DNA from: Nocardioides aquaticus
Lineage (GTDB): Bacteria > Actinomycetota > Actinomycetes > Propionibacteriales > Nocardioidaceae
Direction: 5' to 3'
Length of the DNA stretch: 64,000 bases
Assembly: GCF_018459925.1 (NCBI RefSeq)
Contig: NZ_CP075371.1
Coordinates: 3,596,001 to 3,660,000, forward strand
Shown: positions 45,645 to 55,117 of the stretch, in pieces
How the letters are laid out: each line of letters starts with the position of its first letter
Position numbering within the stretch: position 1 is the first letter of the stretch
Position numbers and translations under genes: made by a program
Notes under the pieces: generated by a model
The model's database searches: none
What the model saw: only the letters and a program-made list of their open reading frames with translations
Told to the model about the DNA's origin: nothing

Positions 45645-45980
45645 TCAGCCGATTGCCTTGCCGACCGTGAGCAGGACCGCGGAGTCCTCGACGGCCTCCA
45701 GCGAGTGGCGTGAGTCCGGGATGGACATCAGGTCGCCCGGCGATCCGTTCCAGCGCGTCTGCCCCGCGATGAGTGTCACGCGGCCGTGGAGGACCTGGAG
45801 GGTGGCGTCGCCCGGGCTCTCGTGCTCGTCGAGTCCGCTGCCCGCACGCAGGGCGATCAAGGTCTGGCGCAGGACGTGCTCGTGGCCGCCGTAGATCGTG
45901 TGAGCGCTGCGGCCGCTGGTGGCGGCCACGGCGTTCACCATGTGGTGGCGGACCAGGGCGGTCAGTGATTCCTTCTGCAT
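45645..45980 (-). CDS. small cupin-domain protein
   Basis: 111 residues. LIALRAGSGLDEHESPGDATLQVLHGRVTLIAGQTRWNGSPGDLMSIPDSRHSLEAVEDSAVLLTV is one cupin barrel with both metal motifs: G(X)5HxH-type, here DEHESPGDATLQVLHG, and the late PDSRHSLEA. The role is not known. AGGAG precedes the ATG, and the gene starts 9 bp after the hemerythrin gene, so it belongs to the nar transcript. Confidence 0.82.
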   Translation of the reverse strand: MQKESLTALVRHHMVNAVAATSGRSAHTIYGGHEHVLRQTLIALRAGSGLDEHESPGDATLQVLHGRVTLIAGQTRWNGSPGDLMSIPDSRHSLEAVEDSAVLLTVGKAIG

Positions 45981-45989
45981 AGGTGCTCC

Positions 45990-46478
45990 TCAGGTCGGTG
46001 GTCGTGGGTGGGTGCCGGTGTCGTGCAGGAAGCTCGGCGAGTCCTCGTGTGCGGCCTCGACCACGGCCCATCCGGTGGCGCCGAGAGTGACGACGGAGAC
46101 CGGGAAGATCCCCAGGTCCTCCCGCTCGACGTGCACGCCCAGGTCGTCCAGGAGGCTCCGCACGCGGTCCGCGAACCCCGGGGTGCCCGGGGCGAGCGCG
46201 GCGACCTCGACCGAGAAGTCCCGGTGCTCGCCCTCGAGGGCGTCGATCTCGTCGACGAACTCGCCCGAGGAGCGGATGGCGCGGAAGATGCCGGCCTCCT
46301 CCCGGGCCATGTGGCGGTCCAGGCCGGTGACGAGGTCACGCAGGCGTGCCATCGCCGCGGCATCGTCCCCGGCGCCCAGGTCCTGCCGGACGAGGTGGGC
46401 TTGCTCCATCAGGGCGGTGTGCTCGTCCATGAGCTCGGCGATGGCGGGGACCTCGCGGCAGCCGCAGTACTCGCACAT
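45990..46478 (-). CDS. hemerythrin-like (HHE) domain protein
   Basis: 162 residues. CEYCGCREVPAIAELMDEHTALMEQAHLVR is the first helix with a Cys cluster (C2, C5, C7) and the first His. DRHMAREEAGIFRAI, EGEHRDFSVEVAAL and LGVHVEREDLGIFPV supply H-x3-E and the remaining ligands of a di-iron bundle. Such proteins sense or repair damage by O2 or NO. The start overlaps the narI stop (TGATG), so it is co-translated with nitrate reductase. Confidence 0.85.
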   Translation of the reverse strand: MCEYCGCREVPAIAELMDEHTALMEQAHLVRQDLGAGDDAAAMARLRDLVTGLDRHMAREEAGIFRAIRSSGEFVDEIDALEGEHRDFSVEVAALAPGTPGFADRVRSLLDDLGVHVEREDLGIFPVSVVTLGATGWAVVEAAHEDSPSFLHDTGTHPRPPT

Positions 46479-47206
46479 CAGCCGACCCGGTCCCAGCCGC
46501 GGCGCGGGCGGTGGCTGCCGAGTCGGCTGTCATCGCGGGAGCGGTAGACGATGTAGGGGCGGGTCAGGTAGCCCAGCGGCGCGCTGAAGACGTGCACGAG
46601 TCGGGTGAAGGGCCACAGCGCGAACAGTCCGAAGGCGACCAGGGCGTGCAGCTGGAAGCCCAGGGGCGCGGCCGCCATCAGGTCGGCGTCGGGCTGGAAG
46701 GCCAGGAAGGAGCGGAACCAGACCGAGACGCCCTCGCGGTAGTTGTACTCGCCGCCGATGGTCAGGATCGAGCCGGCGATGGTGTTCCACATCCCCAGCA
46801 CGATCGCTACGGCCAGGAACGCGTACATGACCTTGTCCATCACGGTGGTCGCTGAGAAGACCGGGCCGACGGTGCGTCGGCGGTAGATGAGAATCACCAG
46901 CCCCACCACGGTCGCGATGCCGGCCAGCATGCCGCCGCCGACCGCGGCGACGTGGTAGAGGTGCTCGCCCACGCCGACGGCCTCGGTCCACGACTGCGGG
47001 ATGAGCAGCCCGATCACGTGCCCGCCGATGACGCCGAGCATGCCGAAGTGGAACAGCGGGCTGCCGATGCGCAGCAGGCGGTTCTCGTACAGCTGCGAGG
47101 ACCTGGTGGTCCACCCGAACTTGTCGTAGCGGTAGCGCCACCAGTGCCCGACGACGAACGTCGTGAGGCACACGTAGGGGAACACCAAGAAGAGGAACTC
47201 GTTCAT
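46478..47206 (-). CDS. narI: respiratory nitrate reductase gamma subunit (cytochrome b)
   Basis: 242 residues with five membrane helices, from FLFLVFPYVCLTTFVVGHWWRYRYD to HALVAFGLFALWPFTRLVHVFSAPL. GSPLFHFGMLGVIGGHVIGLLIP supplies haem-ligand His residues and the C-terminal H-x-(~17)-H pair the second set. The GYLTRPYIVYR end is typical. It oxidises menaquinol and passes electrons to NarH. It overlaps the narJ stop by 4 nt. Confidence 0.95.
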   Translation of the reverse strand: MNEFLFLVFPYVCLTTFVVGHWWRYRYDKFGWTTRSSQLYENRLLRIGSPLFHFGMLGVIGGHVIGLLIPQSWTEAVGVGEHLYHVAAVGGGMLAGIATVVGLVILIYRRRTVGPVFSATTVMDKVMYAFLAVAIVLGMWNTIAGSILTIGGEYNYREGVSVWFRSFLAFQPDADLMAAAPLGFQLHALVAFGLFALWPFTRLVHVFSAPLGYLTRPYIVYRSRDDSRLGSHRPRRGWDRVG

Positions 47207-47901
47207 GTCCGGGCTCCTGGGAAGGACGGCATCGGCAGGAGGGTCGTGCTGCTCGAGGCGCCCGGGCTGAACTGGGGGCTGGCGAAGGGCGCCAGTCCCA
47301 CCTCCTCCTCGGGCGGTCCCTCGACGGCCAGGCGTCGTACGGCGTCCCGCTCCTCGCCGCGCAAGGTCGGCAGCGTCGCGGTCACTGCGTCGATCAGGCT
47401 GAACCAGGGCGAGGACATGTCGCGCAGGGAGAGTCGCAGCAGCTCCAGCCCGGCCCGGTGGTCGAGCATCAAGTCGCGTCCGGCCGTGCGGTCGATCGTG
47501 GCGGCGAACTCCAGGACGACGCAGAGGTGGTCGGGGAGCTCCTTGTCGTCGAGCTCGAACCCGGCGCTGAGGTAGGTCTGCTTGAAGCGCAGCAGCGCCA
47601 TCCCCCGCTTGCGGGTGTCGCCGTGCGCGAAGTAGGTCAGGAAGAGGTTGCAGCGCCGTCGGTTGTCGAAGGTCTCGACGTAGTCGGCCTGCAGCTCGGC
47701 GAGCGGGGTGGAGGTGAGCTTCTCCAGGAAGTCCCGGATCGGGTCGCCGACCGCGGCCGGCAGCACCAGGGAGGCGGAGCGGACCATGTCGGCGTGGGCG
47801 AGGACCGTCTCGTCGGGGTAGTCCAGGAGCAGGGAGACCGACTGCCAGGCGACGGTCAGCTGCTCGGGTGCCAGCGCGGGCCGGCCGCGTCGGGTGCTCA
47901 C
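47203..47901 (-). CDS. narJ: nitrate reductase molybdenum-cofactor assembly chaperone
   Basis: 232 residues, GTG 47901. QSVSLLLDYPDETVLA, LAELQADYVETFDNRRRCNLFLTYFAHGDTRKRGMALLRFKQTY and DHLCVVLEFAA are the NarJ/TorD helical-bundle motifs. It holds apo-NarG for cofactor insertion and is not part of the final complex. It overlaps narH and narI by 4 nt each. Confidence 0.95.
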   Translation of the reverse strand: MSTRRGRPALAPEQLTVAWQSVSLLLDYPDETVLAHADMVRSASLVLPAAVGDPIRDFLEKLTSTPLAELQADYVETFDNRRRCNLFLTYFAHGDTRKRGMALLRFKQTYLSAGFELDDKELPDHLCVVLEFAATIDRTAGRDLMLDHRAGLELLRLSLRDMSSPWFSLIDAVTATLPTLRGEERDAVRRLAVEGPPEEEVGLAPFASPQFSPGASSSTTLLPMPSFPGART

Positions 47902-49547
47902 GTGTCCCGTCCCTTCGGCGGGAACATGCCGGGCGGTGAGCCCTTGCCGTCCCAGTTCAGCAGGTTGACCCGGCTGCCCTTGTCCTCCGGACCCGCCATC
48001 GAGTCGGAGGTCTGGCGGTCCTGCAGCACCCGGAAGTTCTCGACCGCGAGCGGGGTGGGTGCGCCGGATCCCTCGCCGAAGAGGTCCTGCTGGCCGCCGC
48101 CGTATTCGGAGACCGAGCACTCGGTGGTCAGCTCCTCCAGGGAGTGCGCCTGCTCGGCGTGCGCCGGCGGGATCACGTAGCGCTCGTCGTACTTCGCGAT
48201 CGCCAGGAGGCGGTACATGTCGTACATCTCCTCCTCGCTCATCCCCACCGCGGCGGGGATGGAGGCGTCGGGCTCGCGGCCCATGTTGATGTCGCGCATG
48301 TAGCACCGCATGGCGGCGAGCTTCTTCAGCACCGCGTCGACCGGCTCGACCTCTCCGGCCGTGAACAGCTCGGCGAGGTACTCCACCGGGATGCGCAGCG
48401 CGTCGATGGCCGCGAACAGGTTGCCCTTGTCCTCGGCGTCCTCACCGGTCTCCTGGACAACGTCGACGACCGGCGACAGCGGCGGGATGTACCAGACCAT
48501 CGGCATGGTGCGGTACTCCGGATGCAGCGGCAGGGCGACCTTGTAGGTGTTGATCAGGGCGTAGATCGGGGAGCGCTGTGCGGCGAGGATCCAGTCGCGG
48601 GCGATGCCGGCCTTCTCGGCCTCCCGGATCACCTCGGGGTCGGAGGGGTCGAGGAAGACCTCGCGCTGGGCCTCGTACAGGCCCTGGTCGTCCTCGGTGG
48701 AGGCCGCCTCGAGCACCTTGTCGGCGTCGTAGAGCATCAGGCCGATGTAGCGCAGCCGGCCCACGCAAGTCTCGGCGCAGACGGTCGGCAGGCCGACCTC
48801 GATCCGCGGGAAGCAGAACGTGCACTTCTCGGCCTTGCCGGTGCGGTGGTTGAAGTAGATCTTCTTGTACGGGCAGCCCGAGACGCACTTGCGCCAGCCG
48901 CGGCACTTGTCCTGGTCGACCAGGACGATGCCGTCCTCCTCGCGCTTGTAGATCGCGCCGCTGGGGCAGGATGCGGCGCAGGAAGGGTTCAGGCAGTGCT
49001 CGCAGATCCGGGGCAGGTAGAACATGAAGGTCTGCTCGAACTCGAACTTCACCTTCTCCGCGATCTTGGCCAGCATCGGGTCGCGGTGCGCGGTCTCGGT
49101 GGACCCGCCCAGGTCGTCGTCCCAGTTGGCCGACCACTCGATCTTCATGTCCTTGCCGCTGATCAGCGACTTCGGCCGGGCCACCGGGGTGTGCTCCTGG
49201 GCCGGGGCGTCGGTGAGCGTGGAGTAGTCGTAGGTCCAGGGCTCGTAGTACTCACCGATGGAGGGCAGCTTGGGGTTGGAGAAGATGGTCATCAGGTTCT
49301 TGAACCGGCCACCGGCCTTCAGCTTCATCCGCCCGCGCTTGTCGAGCTCCCAGCCGCCCTTCCACCGCTCCTGGTCCTCGTAGGTGCGCGGGTAGCCCAG
49401 GCCGGGCCTGGTCTCGACGTTGTTGAACCAGATGTACTCGGTGCCGGCGCGGTTGGTCCACGCCTGCTTGCAGGTGACCGAGCAGGTGTGGCACCCGATG
49501 CACTTGTCGAGGTTCATCACCATGGCCATCTGTGCCATGACCCTCAT
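47898..49547 (-). CDS. narH: respiratory nitrate reductase beta subunit (iron-sulfur)
   Basis: 549 residues, ATG 49547, one base after the narG stop (TGACATG). Four cluster motifs are visible: CIGCHTCSVTC near residue 18, CEHCLNPSCAASCP, CRGWRKCVSGCP (the Trp marks the 3Fe-4S site) and CTFCFPRIEVGLPTVCAETC. It carries electrons from NarI haems to NarG. A frame extension to 49598 overlaps narG and is not used. Confidence 0.96.
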   Translation of the reverse strand: MRVMAQMAMVMNLDKCIGCHTCSVTCKQAWTNRAGTEYIWFNNVETRPGLGYPRTYEDQERWKGGWELDKRGRMKLKAGGRFKNLMTIFSNPKLPSIGEYYEPWTYDYSTLTDAPAQEHTPVARPKSLISGKDMKIEWSANWDDDLGGSTETAHRDPMLAKIAEKVKFEFEQTFMFYLPRICEHCLNPSCAASCPSGAIYKREEDGIVLVDQDKCRGWRKCVSGCPYKKIYFNHRTGKAEKCTFCFPRIEVGLPTVCAETCVGRLRYIGLMLYDADKVLEAASTEDDQGLYEAQREVFLDPSDPEVIREAEKAGIARDWILAAQRSPIYALINTYKVALPLHPEYRTMPMVWYIPPLSPVVDVVQETGEDAEDKGNLFAAIDALRIPVEYLAELFTAGEVEPVDAVLKKLAAMRCYMRDINMGREPDASIPAAVGMSEEEMYDMYRLLAIAKYDERYVIPPAHAEQAHSLEELTTECSVSEYGGGQQDLFGEGSGAPTPLAVENFRVLQDRQTSDSMAGPEDKGSRVNLLNWDGKGSPPGMFPPKGRDT

Positions 49548-49548
49548 G

Positions 49549-52500
49549 TCAGTACTCCACGTCTTGCGAGCGCTTGCGGATGATGGTGACCTCGTCACGT
49601 TGATTGCCGGTGGGACCGAGATAGTTGAAGGCGTACGTCAGCTGGGCGTACCCGCCGATGAGGTGGGACGGCTTCACGAGCAGGCGGGTCAGCGAGTTGT
49701 GGATGCCGCCGCGCTTGCCGGAGGTCTCCGCGATCGGGACGTCGATCAGGCGGTCCTGGGCGTGGTACATGTACACCGTGCCCTCGGGCATCCGGTGCGA
49801 CACGATCGCCCGGGCCACCACGACCCCGTTGCGGTTGACCGCCTCGATCCAGTCGTTGTCCCGGATGCCGACCTTGACCGCGTCGCGGTCGCTCATCCAG
49901 ATGTTCTGCCCGCCGCGCGAGAGCGACAGCATGAAGAGGTTGTCCTGGTACTCCGAGTGGATCGACCACTTGTTGTGCGGCGTCAGGTAGCGCACCGTCA
50001 GGCCCTCGACCTGGTCGCCGGATCCGTCGGAGACATTGCCCAAAGCCGGCTCGGCGAACAGCGCCGCCATGTTCAACGGCGGGCGGTAGACCGGCAGCCC
50101 TTCTCCGAGCTCGGTCATCCAGTCGTGGTCAAGGTAGAAGTGCATCCGCCCGGTCAGGGTGTGCCAAGGCTTCTTGCGCTCCACGTTGATCGTGAACGGC
50201 GAGTAGCGCCGCCCGCCGGTCTCGGAACCCGACCACTCCGGTGAGGTGATCACCGGCACCGGCGGACCCTGCGTGTCGGCGAAGGTGATCTGCTTGCCCG
50301 CGTGCTCCTCGGCCAGATCGGCCAGCCGGACGCCGGTGCGCTTCTCGAGGGTCTTGAAGCCCTGGGTAGCGAGGTGGCCGTTGGTGGTGCCGGACATCGT
50401 GAGGATCGCCTCGCACACGTCCACGTCGCGCTTCAGCGAGGGGCGACCGTCCGCGGCGACACCGCCGCGCACGGTGCCGTTCTTGTGCCGCAGGTACTCC
50501 ACCTGCTCGCCCAGCTCGAAGGTCACGCCCTTGGTGGTCGCCCCGAGGGTGTCGACCAGTGGCCCGAGCGCGTTCATCTTCTCGGCGACCGCACCGTAGT
50601 CGCGCTCGACCTCGACCAGCTTGGGCATGGTGACACCGGGGATGGGCTCGCACTCGCCCTTCTTCCAGTCACGCACAACACCATGTGGGTTGGCCATCGC
50701 ATCAGGGGTGTCGTGGGTCAGCGGGACCGCCACCACGTCCTTGCGCACCCCCAGGTGGGTGGCGCCGAGCGAACTGAACTTCTCGGCGATCGTCTGCCAG
50801 GCGTCCCAGTCGGTACGGGTCTGCCACGGCGGGGCGATCGCGGGGTTGAAGGAGTGCACGAACGGGTGCATGTCGGTGGTGTTCAGGTCGTGCTTCTCGT
50901 ACCAGGTCGCCGCCGGGAGGACGACGTCGGAGAAGATCGTCGTGCTCGTCTGCCGGAAGTCGATCGTCATCAGCAGATCGAGCTTCCCCTCCGGCGCCTC
51001 GTCGCGCCACGTGACGTCGACGGGCCGGTGCTCCTCCGGGGTCTCGGTCGCGCGCACCGAGGAGTCAGTGCCGAGCAGGTGCTTGAGGAAGTACTCGTTG
51101 CCCTTGCCCGAGGACCCGAGCAGATTGGCCCGCCAGATCGACAGGATCCGCGGGTAGTTCTGCGCGGCGTCCGGGTCCTCCCCGGCGAAGTCGAGCTCGC
51201 CGGATTTCAGCTGCTCCACGACGTAGTCGCTGACCGGCTTGCCGGCGTTCGCGGCGTCGTCGCTGAGGTCGAGTGGGTTGCGGTCGAAGGTGGGGTACGA
51301 GGGCATCCAGCCCATCCGCGCGCTCTGCGCGATCACGTCGGCCGTCGACTTCCCGGCCAGTTGTCCCGCGCCGGTGGTCGCGGAGAGGGTGTCGGCGCCG
51401 AACTGGTCGTAGCGGAACTGGTTCGTGTGGAGGTACCAGTAGGCGGTCTGGATCATGTTGCGCGGCGGCCGGTTCCAGTCCAGTGCGTTGGCGATCTGGG
51501 TGTAGCCGGTGATCGGGCGGACCTTCTCCTGGCCGACGTAGTGCGCCCAGCCGCCGCCGTTGACGCCCTGGCAGCCGGTGAGGTTGGTCAGGGTGAGGAA
51601 CGCGCGGTAGATGGTGTCGGAGTGGAACCAGTGGTTGGTGCCGGCGCCCATCACGATCATCGAGCGGCCCCGTGACTCCTCAGCGTTGGCAGCGAACTCG
51701 CGGCCGATCCGCGCCGCGGTCGAGGCCGGCACACCGGTGATGGCCTCCTGCCACGCCGGGGTGTACGGCGCCTCGGCGTCGTCGTAGCCAGCGGCCCACT
51801 CCCCCGGCAGCCCGTCGCGTCCGACGCCGTACTGGGCGAGGAGCAGGTCGAAGACAGTGGTGACCAGGTGCCCGTCGACCCGGCGGGCCGGCACGCCACG
51901 CGGCAGGTCGGCTGCGGCGCCGTCGGGGTTGTCGAAGCGCGGCATCCGCACCAGCACGGTCTCCTCGGCGCCCTCAAGCAAGGACAGCCGGGGGTCGACG
52001 TCGCCGAGGTCGAGGTTCCAGCGGCCGACCCCGGTCTCGCCGTACCGGTGGCCCAGCGAGCCGTTCGGCACCACCGGCTGGTCGGTGACGGCGTCGATCA
52101 GGACGGTCTTGAAGGCGGCGTTCTCCTCGTCCTCGTCGGTCACGGCGAGGTCAGCGGCGGTGAGGAACTTGCCTGCGGTCAGGGTGCCGTCGGCCGCCTC
52201 GTCGAGCCGCACGAGGTGGGGCAGGTCGGTGTAGGTCTTCACGTACTCGGTGAAGTAGGGGGTGTCCCGGTCGACGAAGAACTCCTTAAGCACCACGTGC
52301 CCCATCGCCATCGCCAGCGCGGCGTCGGTGCCCGGCCTCGCCGGAAGCCACTCGTCGGCGAACTTGACGTTGTCGGCGTAGTCGGGTGCGACGGCGACGA
52401 CCTTCTGGCCGCGGTAGCGGGCCTCGACCATCCAGTGGGCGTCCGGGGTGCGAGTGACCGGGAGGTTGGAGCCCCACATGATCAGGTAGCCGGCGTTCCA

Positions 52501-53247
52501 CCAGTCCCCCGACTCCGGGACGTCGGTCTGGTCACCGAAGACCTGCGGGGAGGCCACCGGCAGGTCGGCGTACCAGTCGTAGAAGCTCAGCATGGAGCCG
52601 CCGACGAGGTTGATGAACCGGGCGCCGGAGGCGTGGCTGACCATCGACATGGCCGGGATCGGCGAGAAGCCGGCGACCCGGTCGGGGCCGTACTTCTTGA
52701 TGGTGTGCACGTGGGCGGCCGCGACGATCTCGCTGGCCTCCTCCCAGCTGGCGCGGACCAGGCCGCCCTTGCCGCGCGCGGACTTGTACGCCTTCGCGCG
52801 CTGCGGGCTCTCCACGATGTGCGCCCAGGCCAGGACGGGGTCGCCGCCGTGCTGGGACTTGGCCTCGCGGAACATCTCGAGCAGCACGCCGCGCACGTAG
52901 GGGTAGCGCACCCGGGTCGGTGAGTAGGTGTACCAGGAGAAGGCTGCGCCGCGGGGGCAGCCGCGGGGCTCGTACTCCGGGGAGTCCGGGCCGGCCGAGG
53001 GGTAGTCGGTCTGCTGGGTCTCCCAGGTGATGATCCCGTCCTTGACGTAGACCTTCCACGAGCATGATCCGGTGCAGTTCACGCCGTGGGTGGAGCGGAC
53101 CACCTTGTCGTGGCTCCACCGGTCGCGGTAGAAGTCGTCGGCCTCCCGGCCGCCCTTCTTGGTCAGCGACCGGAGGTCGTCGGAGACCGTGCCCTTGGTG
53201 AAGAACCTCCGGCTGCGCACCAACGCGTCCGAGAGGGGTCCGTCCAT
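49549..53247 (-). CDS. narG: respiratory nitrate reductase alpha subunit (molybdenum)
   Basis: 1,232 residues from ATG 53247; a TTG at 53265 with AGGAA upstream and TTGA overlap to narK is an alternative. The FS0 cluster site is STHGVNCTGSCSW (His54, Cys58, Cys62) plus GCPRG (Cys97). SMLSFYDWYADLP holds the Asp that ligates Mo in NarG. GTNHWFHSDTIYRAFLTLTNLTGCQGVNGGGWAHYVGQEKVRP is the conserved central block. No twin-arginine leader is seen. It reduces nitrate to nitrite on the cytoplasmic side. Confidence 0.97.
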   Translation of the reverse strand: MDGPLSDALVRSRRFFTKGTVSDDLRSLTKKGGREADDFYRDRWSHDKVVRSTHGVNCTGSCSWKVYVKDGIITWETQQTDYPSAGPDSPEYEPRGCPRGAAFSWYTYSPTRVRYPYVRGVLLEMFREAKSQHGGDPVLAWAHIVESPQRAKAYKSARGKGGLVRASWEEASEIVAAAHVHTIKKYGPDRVAGFSPIPAMSMVSHASGARFINLVGGSMLSFYDWYADLPVASPQVFGDQTDVPESGDWWNAGYLIMWGSNLPVTRTPDAHWMVEARYRGQKVVAVAPDYADNVKFADEWLPARPGTDAALAMAMGHVVLKEFFVDRDTPYFTEYVKTYTDLPHLVRLDEAADGTLTAGKFLTAADLAVTDEDEENAAFKTVLIDAVTDQPVVPNGSLGHRYGETGVGRWNLDLGDVDPRLSLLEGAEETVLVRMPRFDNPDGAAADLPRGVPARRVDGHLVTTVFDLLLAQYGVGRDGLPGEWAAGYDDAEAPYTPAWQEAITGVPASTAARIGREFAANAEESRGRSMIVMGAGTNHWFHSDTIYRAFLTLTNLTGCQGVNGGGWAHYVGQEKVRPITGYTQIANALDWNRPPRNMIQTAYWYLHTNQFRYDQFGADTLSATTGAGQLAGKSTADVIAQSARMGWMPSYPTFDRNPLDLSDDAANAGKPVSDYVVEQLKSGELDFAGEDPDAAQNYPRILSIWRANLLGSSGKGNEYFLKHLLGTDSSVRATETPEEHRPVDVTWRDEAPEGKLDLLMTIDFRQTSTTIFSDVVLPAATWYEKHDLNTTDMHPFVHSFNPAIAPPWQTRTDWDAWQTIAEKFSSLGATHLGVRKDVVAVPLTHDTPDAMANPHGVVRDWKKGECEPIPGVTMPKLVEVERDYGAVAEKMNALGPLVDTLGATTKGVTFELGEQVEYLRHKNGTVRGGVAADGRPSLKRDVDVCEAILTMSGTTNGHLATQGFKTLEKRTGVRLADLAEEHAGKQITFADTQGPPVPVITSPEWSGSETGGRRYSPFTINVERKKPWHTLTGRMHFYLDHDWMTELGEGLPVYRPPLNMAALFAEPALGNVSDGSGDQVEGLTVRYLTPHNKWSIHSEYQDNLFMLSLSRGGQNIWMSDRDAVKVGIRDNDWIEAVNRNGVVVARAIVSHRMPEGTVYMYHAQDRLIDVPIAETSGKRGGIHNSLTRLLVKPSHLIGGYAQLTYAFNYLGPTGNQRDEVTIIRKRSQDVEY

Positions 53248-53261
53248 ACCGATGTCTCTGC

Positions 53262-54506
53262 TCAACGGGGTTCCTGTTCCAGTGCGGTGCGGCGGACGAT
53301 GGTCAACGTGAGCGCGAGGGTGAGTGCGGCGGTGGCTGCCAGCAGCCACAGCCCGATCGCGTAGGACTCGGTGCGGCCGTAGACGAAGCCCATGACCAGC
53401 GGGGGGACGAAGCCGCCCAGGCCGCCGGCGGCGCCGACCAGGCCGGTCACCCCGCCGACCCTGCTCGGGTCGGTGACCTTGGCGATGAGGGCGAAGGTCG
53501 CCCCGCTGCCGCAGCCGAGTGCCGCAGCCATCAGCAGGAACGCGGCGGTGCCGACGCCCTCGAGCGGCAGGGTCCCCGCGGACACGGCAGCGCCGACCAC
53601 AATGGCGCCGTAGGAGAACGCCAGCACCGGGATGGCACCGAATTTGTCAGAAAGCCAGCCTCCGACCGGGCGCATCAGCACAGCGACCACGACGAAGCCG
53701 GCCATCCTGTTCGCGGCGTCCGCGGCGGTTAGGTCGTGGGCAGTCTTGAGGTAGGCAGGGAGGTACACCGAGAACGCGACGTACCCGCCGAAGGCGACGG
53801 CATAGAGGACGCTGGCCTGCCAGGTGATCGGCAGCCGGGCGTTCGCGTTGAGCCGACTGATCAGGCTCGTCGTGGGCACGACGCGCCCGGGGGCGTCGCG
53901 CAGGACCAACCAGGCCAGGACGGCGTACGCCGCCAGCACCACCGCGGTGATCAGGAACGGCGCCTGCCGACCGACCTCGGTGAACAGGGTGACCGTGGTC
54001 AACGCGCTGATCGCGGTGCCGCCCATGCCGGCGCCGAAGACGCCGATGGCCAGGCCTCGACGCTCGGGTGGGAACCAGGCGTTGACGAACGGGACGCCGA
54101 CGGCGAAGACCGTCCCGGCGATGCCGAGGAAGAACCCGCCCACCAGCAGCAGGGCGTAGGAGTCGAGCGCGACGAAGGCGATGAAGAGGACCGGGACGAT
54201 CGTGACCGCCGAGATGACCGGGAACATCAGACGCCCGCCGTGGCGGTCGGTCAGCGCCCCCGCCACGATCCGCCCGAGCGACCCGACCAGGACGGGCACC
54301 GCGACGAGGAGGGCCACGTCGGACTCGCTCAGCTCACCCAGGGACCCGGTGTCGCGGAACATCGGTCCCAGCGGGCTGATCAAGGCCCACGCCCAGAAGT
54401 TCACCGCGAACCCCAGCGTTGCCACGACCAGCATCACCACCGGTGACGGCTGCCGAGACCCCGTCGACGTCCCGCTCGCGGGCGGCGAACCGAGGACCGA
54501 CGTCAT
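53262..54506 (-). CDS. narK: nitrate/nitrite transporter (MFS)
   Basis: 414 residues, 12 membrane helices. FAVNFWAWALISPLGPMF in helix 1 and GAGMGGTAISALTTVTLF (nitrate signature) in helix 5, with GAAGGLGGFVPPLVMGFVYG in helix 11, mark the NarK/NasA group. It brings nitrate in or exchanges it for nitrite. As the first gene of narKGHJI it is probably transcribed from the 54,507-55,117 gap. The stop overlaps the possible narG TTG. Confidence 0.94.
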   Translation of the reverse strand: MTSVLGSPPASGTSTGSRQPSPVVMLVVATLGFAVNFWAWALISPLGPMFRDTGSLGELSESDVALLVAVPVLVGSLGRIVAGALTDRHGGRLMFPVISAVTIVPVLFIAFVALDSYALLLVGGFFLGIAGTVFAVGVPFVNAWFPPERRGLAIGVFGAGMGGTAISALTTVTLFTEVGRQAPFLITAVVLAAYAVLAWLVLRDAPGRVVPTTSLISRLNANARLPITWQASVLYAVAFGGYVAFSVYLPAYLKTAHDLTAADAANRMAGFVVVAVLMRPVGGWLSDKFGAIPVLAFSYGAIVVGAAVSAGTLPLEGVGTAAFLLMAAALGCGSGATFALIAKVTDPSRVGGVTGLVGAAGGLGGFVPPLVMGFVYGRTESYAIGLWLLAATAALTLALTLTIVRRTALEQEPR

Positions 54507-55117
54507 GCGAAACGCCCCTCAGGTCGTCGGGTGCCAACCGACGGGCGCGTCGGCTGGGCGGTGGCCGACACCGGGGGTCCGGGGTGTCTATCCCGAACGT
54601 ACGCGCCGAGCCGTCCGCCGTCGAGGCCGCCGCCTTCGTTCTCCCAGCTGGTCACGCCGGGCGGGCGTCGTACGGGTCCGGGGGCAGGAGGCATGAGGGG
54701 TCCTTCGCGTCATGGGTCCCCACGACGGCGAGGACTCCCTCAGCCTGCGCCGGTCGGCGCCGTCCCAATCAGGGCCGAAAGGCCCAGCAACTGGGGCCGA
54801 AGGCGGTGCTGCTGGCGCTGGCCGGCGGACCTACGGCCGTCCCAGGCATCGGCGCCTGCGTCAAGGACGGCCCGAGCCCGGTGAGGGGCAGGATCTGTGC
54901 GGCGATGAGGTCCCCGGCGCGGCGTCCCGGTCCCGACAACCCGACCCTCACCCGCAGGGAGTCTCGGCACTTCTGCTGCCCGCCAGCGGCTGGTCGCCGG
55001 CCTTGCCCGCCGGCCCGCCGCGCGATCGGTCTCCCTCACCAGGGACCATCGCCCCTGCCCCTGGCTACCGGCCGGGGACACGCTGGGGCTCCCACACCAC
55101 GCCCGAAGGAGACCGAC
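54507..55117. other. long intergenic region between narK and the DUF6448 gene
   Basis: 611 bp between divergent genes. It must hold the narK promoter, but no clear -10/-35, FNR-like or GlnR-like box could be picked out by eye. The overlapping open frames have strong Arg/Pro/Ala bias and look non-coding. Confidence 0.5.
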
